A stretch of DNA of 64,000 nt from Okibacterium sp. HSC-33S16 (GTDB lineage Bacteria > Actinomycetota > Actinomycetes > Actinomycetales > Microbacteriaceae), in contig NZ_JALJZZ010000006.1 in assembly GCF_024171565.1 (NCBI RefSeq), forward strand, positions 212,813 to 276,812. Direction: 5' to 3'. The notes beneath the pieces are model-generated. The model searched no databases and was not told where the DNA came from. It saw only the letters and a program-made list of their open reading frames with translations. Position 1 is the stretch's first letter; each line of letters begins with the position of its first letter. This document shows, piece by piece, positions 19,095 through 29,014 of this stretch. Made by a program: the position numbers and the translations under genes.

Positions 19095-19991
19095 GTGCGC
19101 TCGAATCGTCGACTCCGATGGGCTGCTATACCGGTCGCAATCACGCTTGTCGTGGTTCTCGCCGGCTGTACCCAGGCCGAACTTCACGGTTATCTTCCAG
19201 GTTTCCTGGAGGGTGAACCGCCCGTAACAAACCACACTGAGCGTGTGGCAGGTCTGTGGGTAACCTCATGGATCGTACTTCTGTGCGTTGGTCTCCTCAC
19301 CTGGGGACTCACCCTGTGGGCAATCGTCGTGTACCGGCGCCGGAAGGGCCAGACCGGCCTGCCCGCGCAGATGCGCTACAACATGCCCATCGAAATTTTC
19401 TACACCATCGTTCCGCTCATCCTCGTGCTTGGGTTCTTCGCGTTCACCGCGCGTGACCAGGCGATCATCGAGACGCAGTTCGATGAGCCTGACGTTGAGA
19501 TCGAAGTATTCGCCAAGCAATGGGCATGGGACTTCATCTACGCAGACGCGGTTGATGGCGAAGACGTGTGGACGTCAGGTATCCAGGCGCAGCGGTCTGA
19601 AGGCGGCAGCGTCGACCAAGACCAGCTGCCGACTCTGTACCTGCCGGTCGGGGCTGACGTGCGTATCGCTCTCCAGTCGCGAGACGTCATCCACTCGTTC
19701 TGGGTCATCGACTTCCTGTACAAGAAGGACATGTTCCCCGGCAAGACCAACTACATGTCGATCGTGCCCGAACGTGAAGGCACCTATGCCGGCAAGTGTG
19801 CCGAGCTGTGTGGCGAATATCACGCCGACATGCTCTTCAACGTGAAGGTCGTCTCTCAGGACGAGTACGACAACTACGTTCAGTCGCTGTCCGACCAAGG
19901 CAATGTCGGCGACTACGGAGATGAGTTCTCCCGTAACGCAACACTCCCCGGCACGGACGCACCGGAGCGTGTAGAGGAAGGCGCTTACTAA
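19095..19991 (+). CDS. ctaC: Cytochrome c oxidase subunit II (CtaC)
   Basis: CuA-bearing subunit of the aa3 oxidase of the actinobacterial bcc-aa3 supercomplex. The 298-residue preprotein has a lipoprotein signal with lipobox LAGC (C25). Two membrane helices follow (about 52-75 and 98-118), then a cupredoxin domain with the CuA ligands in [12 protein letters not shown] and HSFWVIDF. It starts at GTG with AAAGG upstream. It overlaps ctaD by one base (TAATG), forming ctaC-ctaD-ctaF. The periplasmic domain receives electrons from QcrC. Confidence 0.96.
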   Translation: MRSNRRLRWAAIPVAITLVVVLAGCTQAELHGYLPGFLEGEPPVTNHTERVAGLWVTSWIVLLCVGLLTWGLTLWAIVVYRRRKGQTGLPAQMRYNMPIEIFYTIVPLILVLGFFAFTARDQAIIETQFDEPDVEIEVFAKQWAWDFIYADAVDGEDVWTSGIQAQRSEGGSVDQDQLPTLYLPVGADVRIALQSRDVIHSFWVIDFLYKKDMFPGKTNYMSIVPEREGTYAGKCAELCGEYHADMLFNVKVVSQDEYDNYVQSLSDQGNVGDYGDEFSRNATLPGTDAPERVEEGAY

Positions 19992-21721
19992 TGGCTACGA
20001 CTATCGAGCTTCCCGCGGGTCAGGCGAAGGTTGTCAACCGCAACCGCGTCGAGAGCAAGGGAAACGTTCTGGTCAAGTGGATCACCTCCACTGACCACAA
20101 GACGATCGGGTACATGTACCTGATCGCGTCCTTCCTGTTCTTCTGCCTCGGCGGTGTGATGGCACTGATCATCCGCGCGCAGCTCTTCGAACCGGGCCTG
20201 CAGCTGCTCGAGACGAAGGAACAGTACAACCAGCTGTTCACCATGCACGGCACGATCATGCTGCTCATGTTTGCGACGCCACTGTTCGCCGGCTTTGCCA
20301 ACGTGCTCATGCCACTCCAGATCGGTGCGCCTGACGTTGCGTTCCCTCGACTGAACGCGTTCGCCTTCTGGCTGTTCCTTTTCGGCAGCCTTCTGGCTAT
20401 CGGCGGCTTCCTCACCCCTCAGGGTGCGGCGTCCTTCGGCTGGTTCGCTTACGCACCACTATCGAGTACGACGTTTACGCCGGGAATTGGCGGTAACCTC
20501 TGGGTTCTCGGCCTCGCACTCTCCGGTTTCGGAACGATTCTCGGTGGTGTGAACTTCATCACCACCATCATCACGATGCGTGCTCCGGGTATGACGATGT
20601 TCCGCATGCCGATCTTCACCTGGAACACCCTGGTGACATCGCTGCTGATCCTCATGGCCTTCCCGGTTCTCGCTGCCGCGCTGTTCGGACTCGGTGCAGA
20701 CCGCGTGTTCGATGCCCACATCTACGACGCCGAAAACGGTGGAGTGATCCTGTGGCAGCACCTGTTCTGGTTCTTCGGCCACCCCGAGGTGTACATCATC
20801 GCGCTGCCGTTCTTCGGAATCGTGAGCGAAGTGTTCCCGGTCTTCAGCCGCAAGCCGATCTTCGGGTACAAGACGCTCGTCTACGCAACGATCTCGATCG
20901 CTGCACTGTCCGTCACCGTGTGGGCACACCACATGTACGTGACCGGCTCGGTGCTGTTGCCGTTCTTCTCACTCATGACGATGCTCATCGCGGTCCCAAC
21001 GGGTGTAAAGATCTTCAACTGGATCGGCACCATGTGGCGCGGATCTGTGACGTTCGAGACCCCGATGCTGTGGGCAATCGGATTCCTGGTCACCTTCACG
21101 TTCGGCGGACTGACCGGTGTCATCCTGGCGTCACCGCCTCTGGACTTCCACGTCTCTGACACCTACTTCGTCGTCGCCCACTTCCACTACGTGGTGTTCG
21201 GAACTGTCGTATTCGCGATGTTCTCGGGCTTCTACTTCTGGTGGCCCAAGTGGACCGGCAAGATGCTCAACGAGAAGCTCGGCTACTGGCACTTCTGGTT
21301 GCTCTTCATCGGTTTCCACACAACGTTCCTCATCCAGCACTGGCTCGGTGTCATGGGCATGCCTCGTCGTTACGCGACGTACTCGCCTGAAGACAACTTC
21401 ACCTGGATGAACCAGTTGTCGACCGTTGGTGCCATGATCCTCGCGCTCTCGATGCTGCCGTTCTTCCTGAACGTCTACATCACCGCTCGTAAGGCACCGA
21501 AGGTCACCGTCAACGACCCGTGGGGCTACGGCGGATCGCTCGAATGGGCCACGTCCTGCCCACCGCCTCGCCACAACTTCACGTCGATTCCGCGGATTCG
21601 CTCGGAGCGCCCCGCGTTCGACCTGAACCACCCTGAAGCAGGTATCCCGGTCGGCGTTGGCCCCGCGAAGGATGCGCCCGACACCCCAACCTACGACCGC
21701 GCTGAAGGTGAAGTGAAGTAA
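19991..21721 (+). CDS. ctaD: Cytochrome c oxidase subunit I (CtaD)
   Basis: Catalytic haem a/a3-CuB subunit, 576 residues with about 12 membrane helices. The CuB/His-Tyr cross-link motif [15 protein letters not shown], the two-histidine motif WAHHMYVTG and the haem-ligand region HFHYVVFG are visible. It reduces oxygen to water and pumps protons. The hydrophilic C-terminal tail is typical of actinobacteria. It lies between ctaC and ctaF with overlapping start and stop codons on both sides. Confidence 0.98.
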   Translation: MATTIELPAGQAKVVNRNRVESKGNVLVKWITSTDHKTIGYMYLIASFLFFCLGGVMALIIRAQLFEPGLQLLETKEQYNQLFTMHGTIMLLMFATPLFAGFANVLMPLQIGAPDVAFPRLNAFAFWLFLFGSLLAIGGFLTPQGAASFGWFAYAPLSSTTFTPGIGGNLWVLGLALSGFGTILGGVNFITTIITMRAPGMTMFRMPIFTWNTLVTSLLILMAFPVLAAALFGLGADRVFDAHIYDAENGGVILWQHLFWFFGHPEVYIIALPFFGIVSEVFPVFSRKPIFGYKTLVYATISIAALSVTVWAHHMYVTGSVLLPFFSLMTMLIAVPTGVKIFNWIGTMWRGSVTFETPMLWAIGFLVTFTFGGLTGVILASPPLDFHVSDTYFVVAHFHYVVFGTVVFAMFSGFYFWWPKWTGKMLNEKLGYWHFWLLFIGFHTTFLIQHWLGVMGMPRRYATYSPEDNFTWMNQLSTVGAMILALSMLPFFLNVYITARKAPKVTVNDPWGYGGSLEWATSCPPPRHNFTSIPRIRSERPAFDLNHPEAGIPVGVGPAKDAPDTPTYDRAEGEVK

Positions 21722-22143
21722 TGAAGGCTAACGTCAACCTCTTCTGGATCCTCGCCGTCTTCTTCGCGATCATGGCCGGTGTGTACGTAGTCTGGAGTCT
21801 CACCGACCCCAACTACGGCGCAATCGAATGGGCAGGAACCACGGCGCTGACCCTGTCGGCCGTGCTCGCTCTGTTCGTCGGGTTCTACCTCAGCCGGGTG
21901 TTCAAGCACCAGGGCGGGGCTCTGCCCGAAGACACGCTCACCGCCAACATCGATGACGGCGACCCCGAGCTCGGGCACTTCAGCCCGTGGAGCTGGTGGC
22001 CCATCATCCTCGCGGCCGGTGGCGCCCTGATGATGCTCGGCCTTTCCGTCGGGTTCTGGATTTCGTTCATTGCAGGCCCGCTCCTGCTGATCGCAATCGT
22101 CGGCTGGACCTACGAGTACTACCGCGGATTCCACGCTCGGTAG
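21721..22143 (+). CDS. ctaF: Cytochrome c oxidase subunit IV (CtaF)
   Basis: Actinobacterial subunit IV, 140 residues, with four hydrophobic segments arranged as two pairs (about 6-26, 38-58, then 88-108 and 113-133). It is required for assembly of the actinobacterial aa3 oxidase. It starts on the last base of ctaD (TAATG). A strong terminator follows. Confidence 0.94.
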   Translation: MKANVNLFWILAVFFAIMAGVYVVWSLTDPNYGAIEWAGTTALTLSAVLALFVGFYLSRVFKHQGGALPEDTLTANIDDGDPELGHFSPWSWWPIILAAGGALMMLGLSVGFWISFIAGPLLLIAIVGWTYEYYRGFHAR

Positions 22144-22155
22144 AGTCAACCTCAG

Positions 22156-22193
22156 ACAGAGGGCTACACACCAGTCGGTGTGTGGCCCTCTGT
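22156..22193 (+). terminator. Terminator of the ctaCDF operon
   Basis: A 17-bp stem: 22156-22172 (ACAGAGGGCTACACACC) pairs with 22177-22193, with one T-G pair and the loop AGTC. It is followed by CGTTGTAT, a weak T-rich tail. It lies 12 nt after the ctaF stop. Confidence 0.8.
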
Positions 22194-22526
22194 CGTTGTA
22201 TCCGCGCTCCTGAAAGCCACACGGCACACCTCGCCACGAGACAGGAGAGCGGATGCCACATTGCGGCTTCCAGCACGCCGAACGGTGTGCGGCGCGACGT
22301 GGTGCTGCACACCGGCCGTGCGTCTCTCACAGCCTCGAGCGCTGTGGTGCCATCGGGTGTAGGACGGAACGCCGGGCGTGCCGCTCACGGTGGCGCTGAA
22401 CGTCATTGGGCTGTGCTCGCTGGATGGCGGTGTCGGTGTCGGTGCTCTTCCTGCGTTGGCCGTGCTCGGTGCCGGGCATTCGCGGCGTGCTTCGCGCCCA
22501 GTGGACCCATAAACGGTTCGCGGGTG
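22194..22526. other. Gene-free stretch between ctaF and rlmA
   Basis: About 330 nt without a supportable gene. Short open frames exist on both strands, but none has a ribosome-binding site or a recognisable family pattern, and both neighbours end here (convergent). It may be decayed coding sequence or spacer. Confidence 0.5.
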
Positions 22527-23474
22527 TCAGGCGCGGGATGTGAGGCGGAAGGTCTGGACGGTCACGGATGCCGTTATGACGGAACGCCCAGGTTTCGCCG
22601 TCGACGTCCCGGTCTCCTCGGCACTCGTTCCAGCCGCCGCAGCAGGAGTGTGGTGAGCTGAGGGTCCCATGCCGATGAGGTTGTCGACTGTGACCGGGTC
22701 GAGGTTCATCTCGAATTCCACGAGGGTTCGCTCGACCTCGGAAAACCACGGTGCGGCCGACTCGGCGAGTGCGCCAGGCTTGCCGTCAGGGATGTCGAGC
22801 GCACGCCCCGCGGCGCGGAGCTCGCGGAGGTGGCGGGTCGTCGGCACGACCGCAATGAGGAATCCGCCCGGCCGAAGGGCACGAACGAACTCGGGCAGGT
22901 TTCGTGGAGCGAAGACGCTCACAATACCGGAGAGTGAGCGGTCCACAAAGGGCAGGGGCTGCCAGACGTCCATGACGACGCCGGCGGCCTCCGGCACGGC
23001 GCGCACGGCCATCTTGACGGCTGCGGGGGACAGATCCGCCGCGACCGGCTCGACGACAGTGCTGTTCGAGCGGAGCGCGTGTGTCGCTGTGCGCAGGTAA
23101 TAGCCGGTGCCACAGCCCAGTTCTGCCAACCGCACCGATGGTGTGTCGTCAGACTCAGCGACCCCAGAATCGAAGTGCTCATTGGGTGGAGTCGCAACGG
23201 CTGCAACGCAGGCGGAAGCGACAGCATCCGCTATTCGAGAATAGCTCCCGGTCTCGAAGAAGCGACTGCGTGCGTCAAGCATGGCCTGACTGTCGCCGAT
23301 CATCCGGCTTGACGGCGGCAGGAGTGAGACATAACCGCGCTTGTTCACGTCAAAGCGGTGCCCCACCTCGCAGCCCATGACGAGTGCATCGACGGGGGAG
23401 AGGAGCCGGTTCTCGGACCGGGAAGAAAAGCAGAACGGGCAACGAAGCCCCTCCGCAAGATGTCGGAGGATCAA
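22527..23474 (-). CDS. RlmA-family 23S rRNA (guanine-N1)-methyltransferase
   Basis: SAM-dependent methyltransferase of the RlmA/TlrB family, which methylates G745/G748 of 23S rRNA. The 315-residue protein has the N-terminal zinc site C12, C15, C35, H39 (RCPFC and GCEVGHRFD), then the SAM loop ELGCGTGYYLRTA. The start must be the TTG at 23474: no ATG/GTG lies between it and the zinc site, and it is 24 nt after qcrB. The first codons lie inside a strong hairpin (see 23431-23488), so expression is probably low or regulated. Whether the target is G745 or G748 cannot be decided here. Confidence 0.85.
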   Translation of the reverse strand: MILRHLAEGLRCPFCFSSRSENRLLSPVDALVMGCEVGHRFDVNKRGYVSLLPPSSRMIGDSQAMLDARSRFFETGSYSRIADAVASACVAAVATPPNEHFDSGVAESDDTPSVRLAELGCGTGYYLRTATHALRSNSTVVEPVAADLSPAAVKMAVRAVPEAAGVVMDVWQPLPFVDRSLSGIVSVFAPRNLPEFVRALRPGGFLIAVVPTTRHLRELRAAGRALDIPDGKPGALAESAAPWFSEVERTLVEFEMNLDPVTVDNLIGMGPSAHHTPAAAAGTSAEETGTSTAKPGRSVITASVTVQTFRLTSRA

Positions 23475-23488
23475 CGTTGCCCGTTCTG
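23431..23488 (-). terminator. Terminator-like hairpin after qcrB, overlapping the start of rlmA
   Basis: Bases 23431-23444 (CAGAACGGGCAACG) pair perfectly with 23475-23488 over 14 bp. Inside, CCTCCG (23450-23455) pairs with CGGAGG (23464-23469). Read on the minus strand, the stem begins 10 nt after the qcrB stop, contains the TTG start and the RCPFC codons of rlmA, and is followed by CTTTTCTT. It has the form of an intrinsic terminator or attenuator for the qcr operon. Confidence 0.65.
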
Positions 23489-23498
23489 GAATCTGAAT

Positions 23499-25124
23499 TT
23501 AGTGGTGTTCTCCGTGCGAGGACTCGATTTCGGTCCGGCTCACGGGGGAGATGCGGTCTTCGAAGAACCAGCGGGACAATCCGGCGCGAACCTTCTGTCC
23601 GGCAGTGATCTTGCCGCGAGAGTTCGGGCGGATCATGAGCGGCTTGTACTCTTCGTGGCTGACGAGCTTCCAACGCTCGTAGTCCGAGACCGGCTCGTGA
23701 ACCTCGATGTACTCGCCGCCGGGGAGGCGGACGATGCGACCGGATTCGTAACCGTGAAGGGCAATCTCGCGATCCTTCTTCTGCAGGCCGATACAAATCC
23801 GCTTCGTGACGAAGTAGGCGATGATCGGGCCGAGGAAGAGCAGCGCCTGGAGCGTGTGGATGACACCCTCCATCGTGACGTGGAAGTGCGTCGCGATGAT
23901 GTCGGAGCTTGCTGCTGCCCAGAGGACGGCGTAGAAGGTCACACCCGCTGCGCCGATCGCCGTGCGGGTAGCCGCGTTGCGAGGACGGTCGAGGATGTGG
24001 TGTTCGCGCTTGTCTCCGGTGATCCACGCCTCCAGGAAGGGGTAGAGCATGACGGCGACGATGAAGAGCCCGATGACCGCGAGCGGCAGAAGGATTCCGA
24101 ACGAGAACGTGTGGTTGAACAGGACGAGGTCGAGATTCGACGGGGCCAAACGGAGCCCACCGTCGGCGAATCCGATGTACCAGTCAGGCTGTGTTCCCGC
24201 CGACACTGGCGACGGGTCGTACGGGCCATAGTTCCAGATCGGGTTGATCGTAAAGAGCGATGCGATGAGCATCACGACACCGAAGACGATGAAGAAGAAT
24301 CCGCCGGCCTTCGCCGCGTACACGGGGAGGACGGGGTATCCGACAACGTTCTGCTGTGTGTGGCCCGGCCCGGCGTACTGGGTGTGCTTGTGCACCACGA
24401 CGAAGAGCAAGTGCAACGCGATGAATGCGAGGACCATTGCCGGAAGCAACAGGATGTGCAGCGAGTACAGGCGGCCGACGATCTCTGTGCCGGGGAACTC
24501 TCCACCGAACAGCAGGTAGGAGGTCCATGTTCCGATCAGCGGGATTCCCTTCACCATTCCGTCGATGATGCGCAGACCGTTTCCGGAGAGCAGGTCGTCG
24601 GGGAGGGAGTATCCGGTGAAGCCTTCGGCCATCGCCAGGATGAACAGGACGAACCCGATCACCCAGTTGAGCTCGCGCGGCTTGCGGAACGCACCGGTGA
24701 AGAAGATGCGCAGCATGTGCAGGCCGATGGAGGCGACGAACAGCAGTGCAGCCCAGTGGTGCACCTGACGCATCAGGAGGCCACCGCGGATGTCGAAGGA
24801 GAGATCGAGGGTCGACGCCATGGCGGCGCTCATCTCGACACCCTTGAGCGGGATGTAGGAGCCCTCGTAGTGGACCTCAGCCATCGACGCCTGGAAGAAG
24901 AAGGTCAGGAAGGTACCGGACAGCAGGATGATGATGAAGCTGTAGAGCGCAACCTCACCGAGGAGGAACGACCAGTGATCCGGGAAGATCTTCCGGCCGA
25001 ATTCCTTGACGGCAGCCGAGATGCTCGTGCGCTCATCCAGGTAATTGGATGCCGCAGCGGTGAAGCCGCCGGACTTCTTGGCGGGTGCCTTAGTGGTGTC
25101 GGCAGGGGCCGTGACGGTGCTCAA
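23499..25124 (-). CDS. qcrB: Cytochrome bc1 complex cytochrome b subunit QcrB
   Basis: Membrane core of the menaquinol:cytochrome c reductase; it holds two b haems and the quinol sites. The 541-residue protein has the haem-ligand histidine pairs in QVHHWAALLF/GLHMLRIF and in LHILLLPAM/LHLLFVVVHKH, plus the quinol-site motif PDWYIGF (PEW equivalent). The actinobacterial C-terminal extension is present. The TTG start overlaps the qcrA stop (TTGA). It is the target of actinobacterial bc1 inhibitors in related organisms. Confidence 0.96.
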   Translation of the reverse strand: MSTVTAPADTTKAPAKKSGGFTAAASNYLDERTSISAAVKEFGRKIFPDHWSFLLGEVALYSFIIILLSGTFLTFFFQASMAEVHYEGSYIPLKGVEMSAAMASTLDLSFDIRGGLLMRQVHHWAALLFVASIGLHMLRIFFTGAFRKPRELNWVIGFVLFILAMAEGFTGYSLPDDLLSGNGLRIIDGMVKGIPLIGTWTSYLLFGGEFPGTEIVGRLYSLHILLLPAMVLAFIALHLLFVVVHKHTQYAGPGHTQQNVVGYPVLPVYAAKAGGFFFIVFGVVMLIASLFTINPIWNYGPYDPSPVSAGTQPDWYIGFADGGLRLAPSNLDLVLFNHTFSFGILLPLAVIGLFIVAVMLYPFLEAWITGDKREHHILDRPRNAATRTAIGAAGVTFYAVLWAAASSDIIATHFHVTMEGVIHTLQALLFLGPIIAYFVTKRICIGLQKKDREIALHGYESGRIVRLPGGEYIEVHEPVSDYERWKLVSHEEYKPLMIRPNSRGKITAGQKVRAGLSRWFFEDRISPVSRTEIESSHGEHH

Positions 25125-26209
25125 TGACGCTCCCAGAAACTTGGGCCAACAGGTTCGAGGAAGTCGCTCTGTGCAACGAGGTAGCCCTCGTCGTCAACAG
25201 CGATCGGAAGCTGCGGAAGGGGACGGGCGGCCGGTCCGAAGATCACGGCACAGTGGTTGGTCACATCGAACTGCGACTGGTGGCAGGGGCAGAGGAGGTG
25301 ATGCGTCTGCTGCTCGTACAGAGCGACGGGGCAGCCGACGTGGGTGCAGACCTTCGAGTACGCGACGATGCCGTCGTACGACCAGTCCTTCTTGTCCTCG
25401 TCTTCGACGAGTTCCTCGGGGTTGAGGCGCATGAGGAGAACGATAGCTTTCGCCTTCTCCTCGAGGTAGCCGTCGCTGTGGCCGAGGTTGGCGAGCTCTT
25501 CCGGGATGACGTGGAAGACAGAACCGATGGTGACGTCGGACGCCTTGATCGGAACACCGGAAGGGTCACGGGCGAGACGGTCCCCCTTCTTCCACATGGT
25601 GTTCTGAAGCAGGTTCACCGGGTTGGCGTCCTCACCCTCGGGAGCGAGGCCGCGGAAGAGGACAACAGCGGGGAGCGGGAACGCAATGAGTGCACCGATG
25701 AGGCTGTTGCGAATGAGCGAACGTCGCCCGAAACCGGACTCTTCGTTGGCTTCAGCAAAGATCTCAACGGCACGTTCACGTGTCTCGACCGAGCCGCGCG
25801 TCGGGTGACGCATGTCGATGCCCTCGCGGTCGTGCATGAGGGCTTTGCCCCAGTGAACGGCGCCGATACCGAGCGCTAGCAGTGCGAGCGCAAGACCCAG
25901 ACCGATGAACAGGTTGTTCGTGCGTACCGATGCCAGGTTCTCGGGCTCGATCGGGAACATCATGTAGGCGGCAATGGCCCAAATGCTTCCCGCAGCCGAG
26001 AGGTAGAACAGCGTGTAGACGGTGCGTTCCGCGCGCTTTTCTTTCTTCGGGTCCAGATCCGTCACGCGGGGCCGGTGCGGGGGGAAGCCCGGGTTCGGTA
26101 CCGCGTCCGTGGCCACAACCGCCGTGCCGACGGCATGTTCAGTGCCGTGGCCGTGGTTTGACGAGTCGGCAGCGGCGAGATCCGTGCCGCTGTTACCGTC
26201 CTGTGCCAT
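25121..26209 (-). CDS. qcrA: Rieske iron-sulfur subunit QcrA
   Basis: Rieske subunit that carries electrons from quinol to QcrC. The 362-residue protein has a charged N-terminus, three membrane segments (about 63-86, 99-120 and 164-186; three is typical of actinobacteria) and the [2Fe-2S] ligands in C288-T-H290 with C293, and C307-P-C309-H310. GRRSLIRNSL precedes the third helix. Between qcrC (45 nt gap) and qcrB (overlap). Confidence 0.96.
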   Translation of the reverse strand: MAQDGNSGTDLAAADSSNHGHGTEHAVGTAVVATDAVPNPGFPPHRPRVTDLDPKKEKRAERTVYTLFYLSAAGSIWAIAAYMMFPIEPENLASVRTNNLFIGLGLALALLALGIGAVHWGKALMHDREGIDMRHPTRGSVETRERAVEIFAEANEESGFGRRSLIRNSLIGALIAFPLPAVVLFRGLAPEGEDANPVNLLQNTMWKKGDRLARDPSGVPIKASDVTIGSVFHVIPEELANLGHSDGYLEEKAKAIVLLMRLNPEELVEDEDKKDWSYDGIVAYSKVCTHVGCPVALYEQQTHHLLCPCHQSQFDVTNHCAVIFGPAARPLPQLPIAVDDEGYLVAQSDFLEPVGPSFWERH

Positions 26210-26254
26210 TGTGCTCCTTAGTAGTTCTGCGCTGTGTCATTGCTGCACTGCTGC

Positions 26255-27070
26255 TTAGTTTGATCGCGCCGTGATCCACACGGTCAGGGCGACGACTGCC
26301 CCGAGTCCGAAGATCCACATGAAGAGACCTTCTGCGACAGGACCAAGGCTCCCGAGGGCGTGTCCACCCACTGTGGAGTTCGCCTGGGTGAATTTGAGTG
26401 ACGTAATGATGTCGCGCTTGTCCTCGGGGGTGAGGTTCGCGTCATTGAAGACGGGCATGTTCTGCGGACCGGTGACCATGGCCTCGTAGATGTGAACCGG
26501 CTCAACTCCGGTGAGTGCCGGTGCGAACTTTCCCTCGGTTAGGGCTCCACCTGCGCCGGCAACGTTGTGGCACATTGCGCAGTTCACGCGGAACAGTTCA
26601 GCACCGTTGGCAGCATCGCCATCAGCCTGGAGCAGCGACTCGTCGGGGATGCTGGGGCCGGGGCCCGACGTTGCGACGTACTCAGCAAGCGCGCGCACCT
26701 GCTCGTCCGTGAATTGCACCGGCTTCACAGGAGCCTGCGGCCCCTGGGCCTGCAGCGGCATGCGGCCGGTGCCGACCTGGAAGTCGACTGAGGCTGCTCC
26801 GACACCGATCAGGCTTGGTGCCTCATCGGTGCCCTCGAGGGCAAGGCCGTGGCAGCTGGCGCAGTTGGCCTGGAAGAGCTTCTTGCCTTCCGCAACGGTG
26901 CTGGCGCTTGCGGCGTGTGCCGTTTCCGCGCTGGCCGTTGAGGTCGAGAAGGCGGCGTATGCGCCTCCCGTGAAGAGAAGGCCGACGGCGATCAGGGCTG
27001 TTGTCGCCAGCGGTGAGCGGCGTCCTGTGTTCCTCTGTTGACGAGGAGAACGATTGTGATTCCTAAACAT
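26255..27070 (-). CDS. qcrC: Di-haem cytochrome c subunit QcrC
   Basis: Membrane-anchored di-haem cytochrome cc that replaces a soluble cytochrome c in actinobacteria and hands electrons directly to CtaC. The 271-residue protein has an N-terminal signal/anchor (about 21-41), two haem-binding motifs CASCH (70-74) and CAMCH (164-168), and a C-terminal membrane helix (about 248-267). GGAAG lies about 10 nt upstream of the ATG. Second gene of ctaE-qcrCAB. Confidence 0.97.
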   Translation of the reverse strand: MFRNHNRSPRQQRNTGRRSPLATTALIAVGLLFTGGAYAAFSTSTASAETAHAASASTVAEGKKLFQANCASCHGLALEGTDEAPSLIGVGAASVDFQVGTGRMPLQAQGPQAPVKPVQFTDEQVRALAEYVATSGPGPSIPDESLLQADGDAANGAELFRVNCAMCHNVAGAGGALTEGKFAPALTGVEPVHIYEAMVTGPQNMPVFNDANLTPEDKRDIITSLKFTQANSTVGGHALGSLGPVAEGLFMWIFGLGAVVALTVWITARSN

Positions 27071-27090
27071 TCGCGTGCAGTCTTCCGGTT

Positions 27091-27720
27091 CTATTTCAGT
27101 ACGTAGATGACGAAGAAGAGGCCAATCCAGACCACGTCAACGAAGTGCCAGTAGTACGAGACGACGATGGCGCTCGTCGCTTCCTTGTGGCCGAAGGTCT
27201 TGACGGCGTATGCGCGACCGATGACGAGGAGGAACGCGATAAGGCCACCTGTGACGTGGAGACCGTGGAAGCCGGTGGTGAGGTAGAAGGCCGAACCGTA
27301 AGCGTTCGAGGAGAGCGAGACACCCTCGCTGACGAGCGTTGCGTACTCGAAGATCTGGCCGGCGACGAAGATAGCACCGAGCGCGTAGGTGAGGAAGAAC
27401 CACTCGACCATGCCCCACTGGGACGGCTTCGGACCGACCGATCGCGGCTGCATCCGCTCGGCTGCGAAGACACCGAACTGGCAGGTGAACGACGATGCAA
27501 CAAGGATGATCGTGTTCGTTGTCGAGAACGGGATGTTCAGCAGCGACGTTTCGCTCGCCCAGAGGTCGGGGGCGACCGACCGAAGGGTGAAGTAAATGGC
27601 AAACAGGCCGGCGAAGAACATTACTTCGCTGCCGAGCCACACAATGGTGCCAACGGCTACAGGGTTCGGCCTGTTGATCTTCTGGGCTCTCGCCGCGTAG
27701 TTCAATGAGGTGCTCGTCAC
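27091..27720 (-). CDS. ctaE: Cytochrome c oxidase subunit III (CtaE)
   Basis: Haem-copper oxidase subunit III with five membrane helices (actinobacterial short form), 209 residues from the GTG at 27720 ([13 protein letters not shown]). A longer frame to 27759 exists, but its first 13 residues are basic and not family-like, so the GTG is preferred; the ribosome-binding site (GGAA) is weak either way. It heads ctaE-qcrC-qcrA-qcrB(-rlmA), the standard actinobacterial operon, and is divergent from trpD. Confidence 0.94.
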   Translation of the reverse strand: MTSTSLNYAARAQKINRPNPVAVGTIVWLGSEVMFFAGLFAIYFTLRSVAPDLWASETSLLNIPFSTTNTIILVASSFTCQFGVFAAERMQPRSVGPKPSQWGMVEWFFLTYALGAIFVAGQIFEYATLVSEGVSLSSNAYGSAFYLTTGFHGLHVTGGLIAFLLVIGRAYAVKTFGHKEATSAIVVSYYWHFVDVVWIGLFFVIYVLK

Positions 27721-27849
27721 TGTTCCATTATGGCCGATATTCCGGCGCGTTTTTCGCATTCGGGCCCTCGAACGGGCAAGTCTTAAGTTAGGTAGTCCTT
27801 AGTTCTGACCGGCAATGTGCAGTGAATTCGCCGCAGGAACCCCGCTAGC

Positions 27850-27855
27850 TAAGCT
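27850..27855 (+). promoter_or_regulatory. Putative -10 of a leaderless trpD mRNA
   Basis: TAAGCT ends 7 nt before the ATG at 27863, with no ribosome-binding site between. The AT-rich divergent gap 27721-27850 presumably also holds the ctaE-qcr promoter; no -35 was assigned. Confidence 0.3.
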
Positions 27856-27862
27856 TGGCCCT

Positions 27863-28915
27863 ATGTCTGATTCCCTTTCATGGCCGCAACTTCTGTCGAC
27901 ACTGCTCTCCGGGGAGGACCTCAGTGTCGCTGAGGCGACCTGGGCGATGGAGAGTGTGATCAGCGGACAGGCCAGCCAGGCGCAGATCGCCGCGTTCCTC
28001 GTGGCCCTCCGGGCGAAGGGTGAGTCGGTCAACGAGATCGTCGGATTCCGCGATGCGATCCTTGAGCGTGCCGTTCCGCTTCCCGTCGATTCGATGGCAC
28101 TCGACATCGTCGGCACCGGTGGAGACCGTTTTGGCACTGTCAACATCTCGACCATGGCCTGTGTTGTCGTCGCGTCGACCGGCGTTCCCGTGATCAAGCA
28201 TGGCAACCGGGCGGTCAGCAGCGTTTCGGGAGCGAGCGACGTTCTTTCCGCGCTGGGAATCGACCTCACGCGCTCACCGGACCAAGTGGCATCCGCTCTC
28301 AAAGAAACGGGAATCACGTTCGCCTTCGCGTCCGCATTCCACCCCGGATTCAAGCACGCGGCACCGGTGCGGGCCGATCTGGGCATCCCAACCGTCTTCA
28401 ACTTCCTCGGGCCCCTGTGCAACCCGGCGCGACCGGAAGCGTCCGCGGTCGGCGTTGCCCAACTCGACCGGGTGCCCCTGTTCGTCGGAGTGTTCCAGAC
28501 CCGCGGGGCAACCGCACTGGTTTTCCGCGGAGACGATGGGCTTGATGAACTCACAACCACCGGGCACTCGCACATCTGGGAAGTCAGCCGCGGACTGGTC
28601 ACGGAGCATGATCTCGATCCGCGGGACCTCGGGATCCCGTTGGTCAAGATGAGCGAGCTCATCGGCGGTGACCCGGAGCACAACGCCGGAGTTGTGCGTC
28701 GGGTGCTCGGCGGGGAGAAGGGTGCGGTGCGCGACATCGTGCTGCTCAACGCCGCAGCGGGACTGGTGGCGTACCGGCTCGCCGAAGACCCGGCCCAAAT
28801 GCAGGTGTCGATCCTCGACCGTTTTGCTGCGCAACTCGAGGTGGCCCGAGACGCTCTTGACTCCGGTCGCGCGGCTGCCAAGCTCGATGAATGGGTCCGA
28901 GGAGCGAGCGCCTGA
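27863..28915 (+). CDS. trpD: Anthranilate phosphoribosyltransferase TrpD
   Basis: Transfers phosphoribose from PRPP to anthranilate in tryptophan synthesis. The 350-residue protein has the PRPP loop DIVGTGGDRFGTVNIST, the KHGNRAVSS motif and the NPARPEA segment. The ATG at 27863 gives MSDSLSWPQLL, a normal N-terminus; the frame extends to 27815 but without a better start. It stands apart from other trp genes, as is common in actinobacteria, and next to ctaE. Confidence 0.95.
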   Translation: MSDSLSWPQLLSTLLSGEDLSVAEATWAMESVISGQASQAQIAAFLVALRAKGESVNEIVGFRDAILERAVPLPVDSMALDIVGTGGDRFGTVNISTMACVVVASTGVPVIKHGNRAVSSVSGASDVLSALGIDLTRSPDQVASALKETGITFAFASAFHPGFKHAAPVRADLGIPTVFNFLGPLCNPARPEASAVGVAQLDRVPLFVGVFQTRGATALVFRGDDGLDELTTTGHSHIWEVSRGLVTEHDLDPRDLGIPLVKMSELIGGDPEHNAGVVRRVLGGEKGAVRDIVLLNAAAGLVAYRLAEDPAQMQVSILDRFAAQLEVARDALDSGRAAAKLDEWVRGASA

Positions 28916-29014
28916 ACCTTACTTTCAGGGGTGCTTCGGCGCTAGGTTGAGTGACAGGCCCTCCGGGCCCCCGGGACCTACCATTTGCCACACCTGTTAT
29001 TTGGAGAGAGTTCA

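Noticed and set aside
23358..25127. 589-codon plus-strand open frame opposite qcrB
   Set aside because: It is the antisense shadow of the conserved qcrB gene; composition is Asp/Glu/Arg/Val-rich with no family pattern, typical of GC-rich antisense frames.
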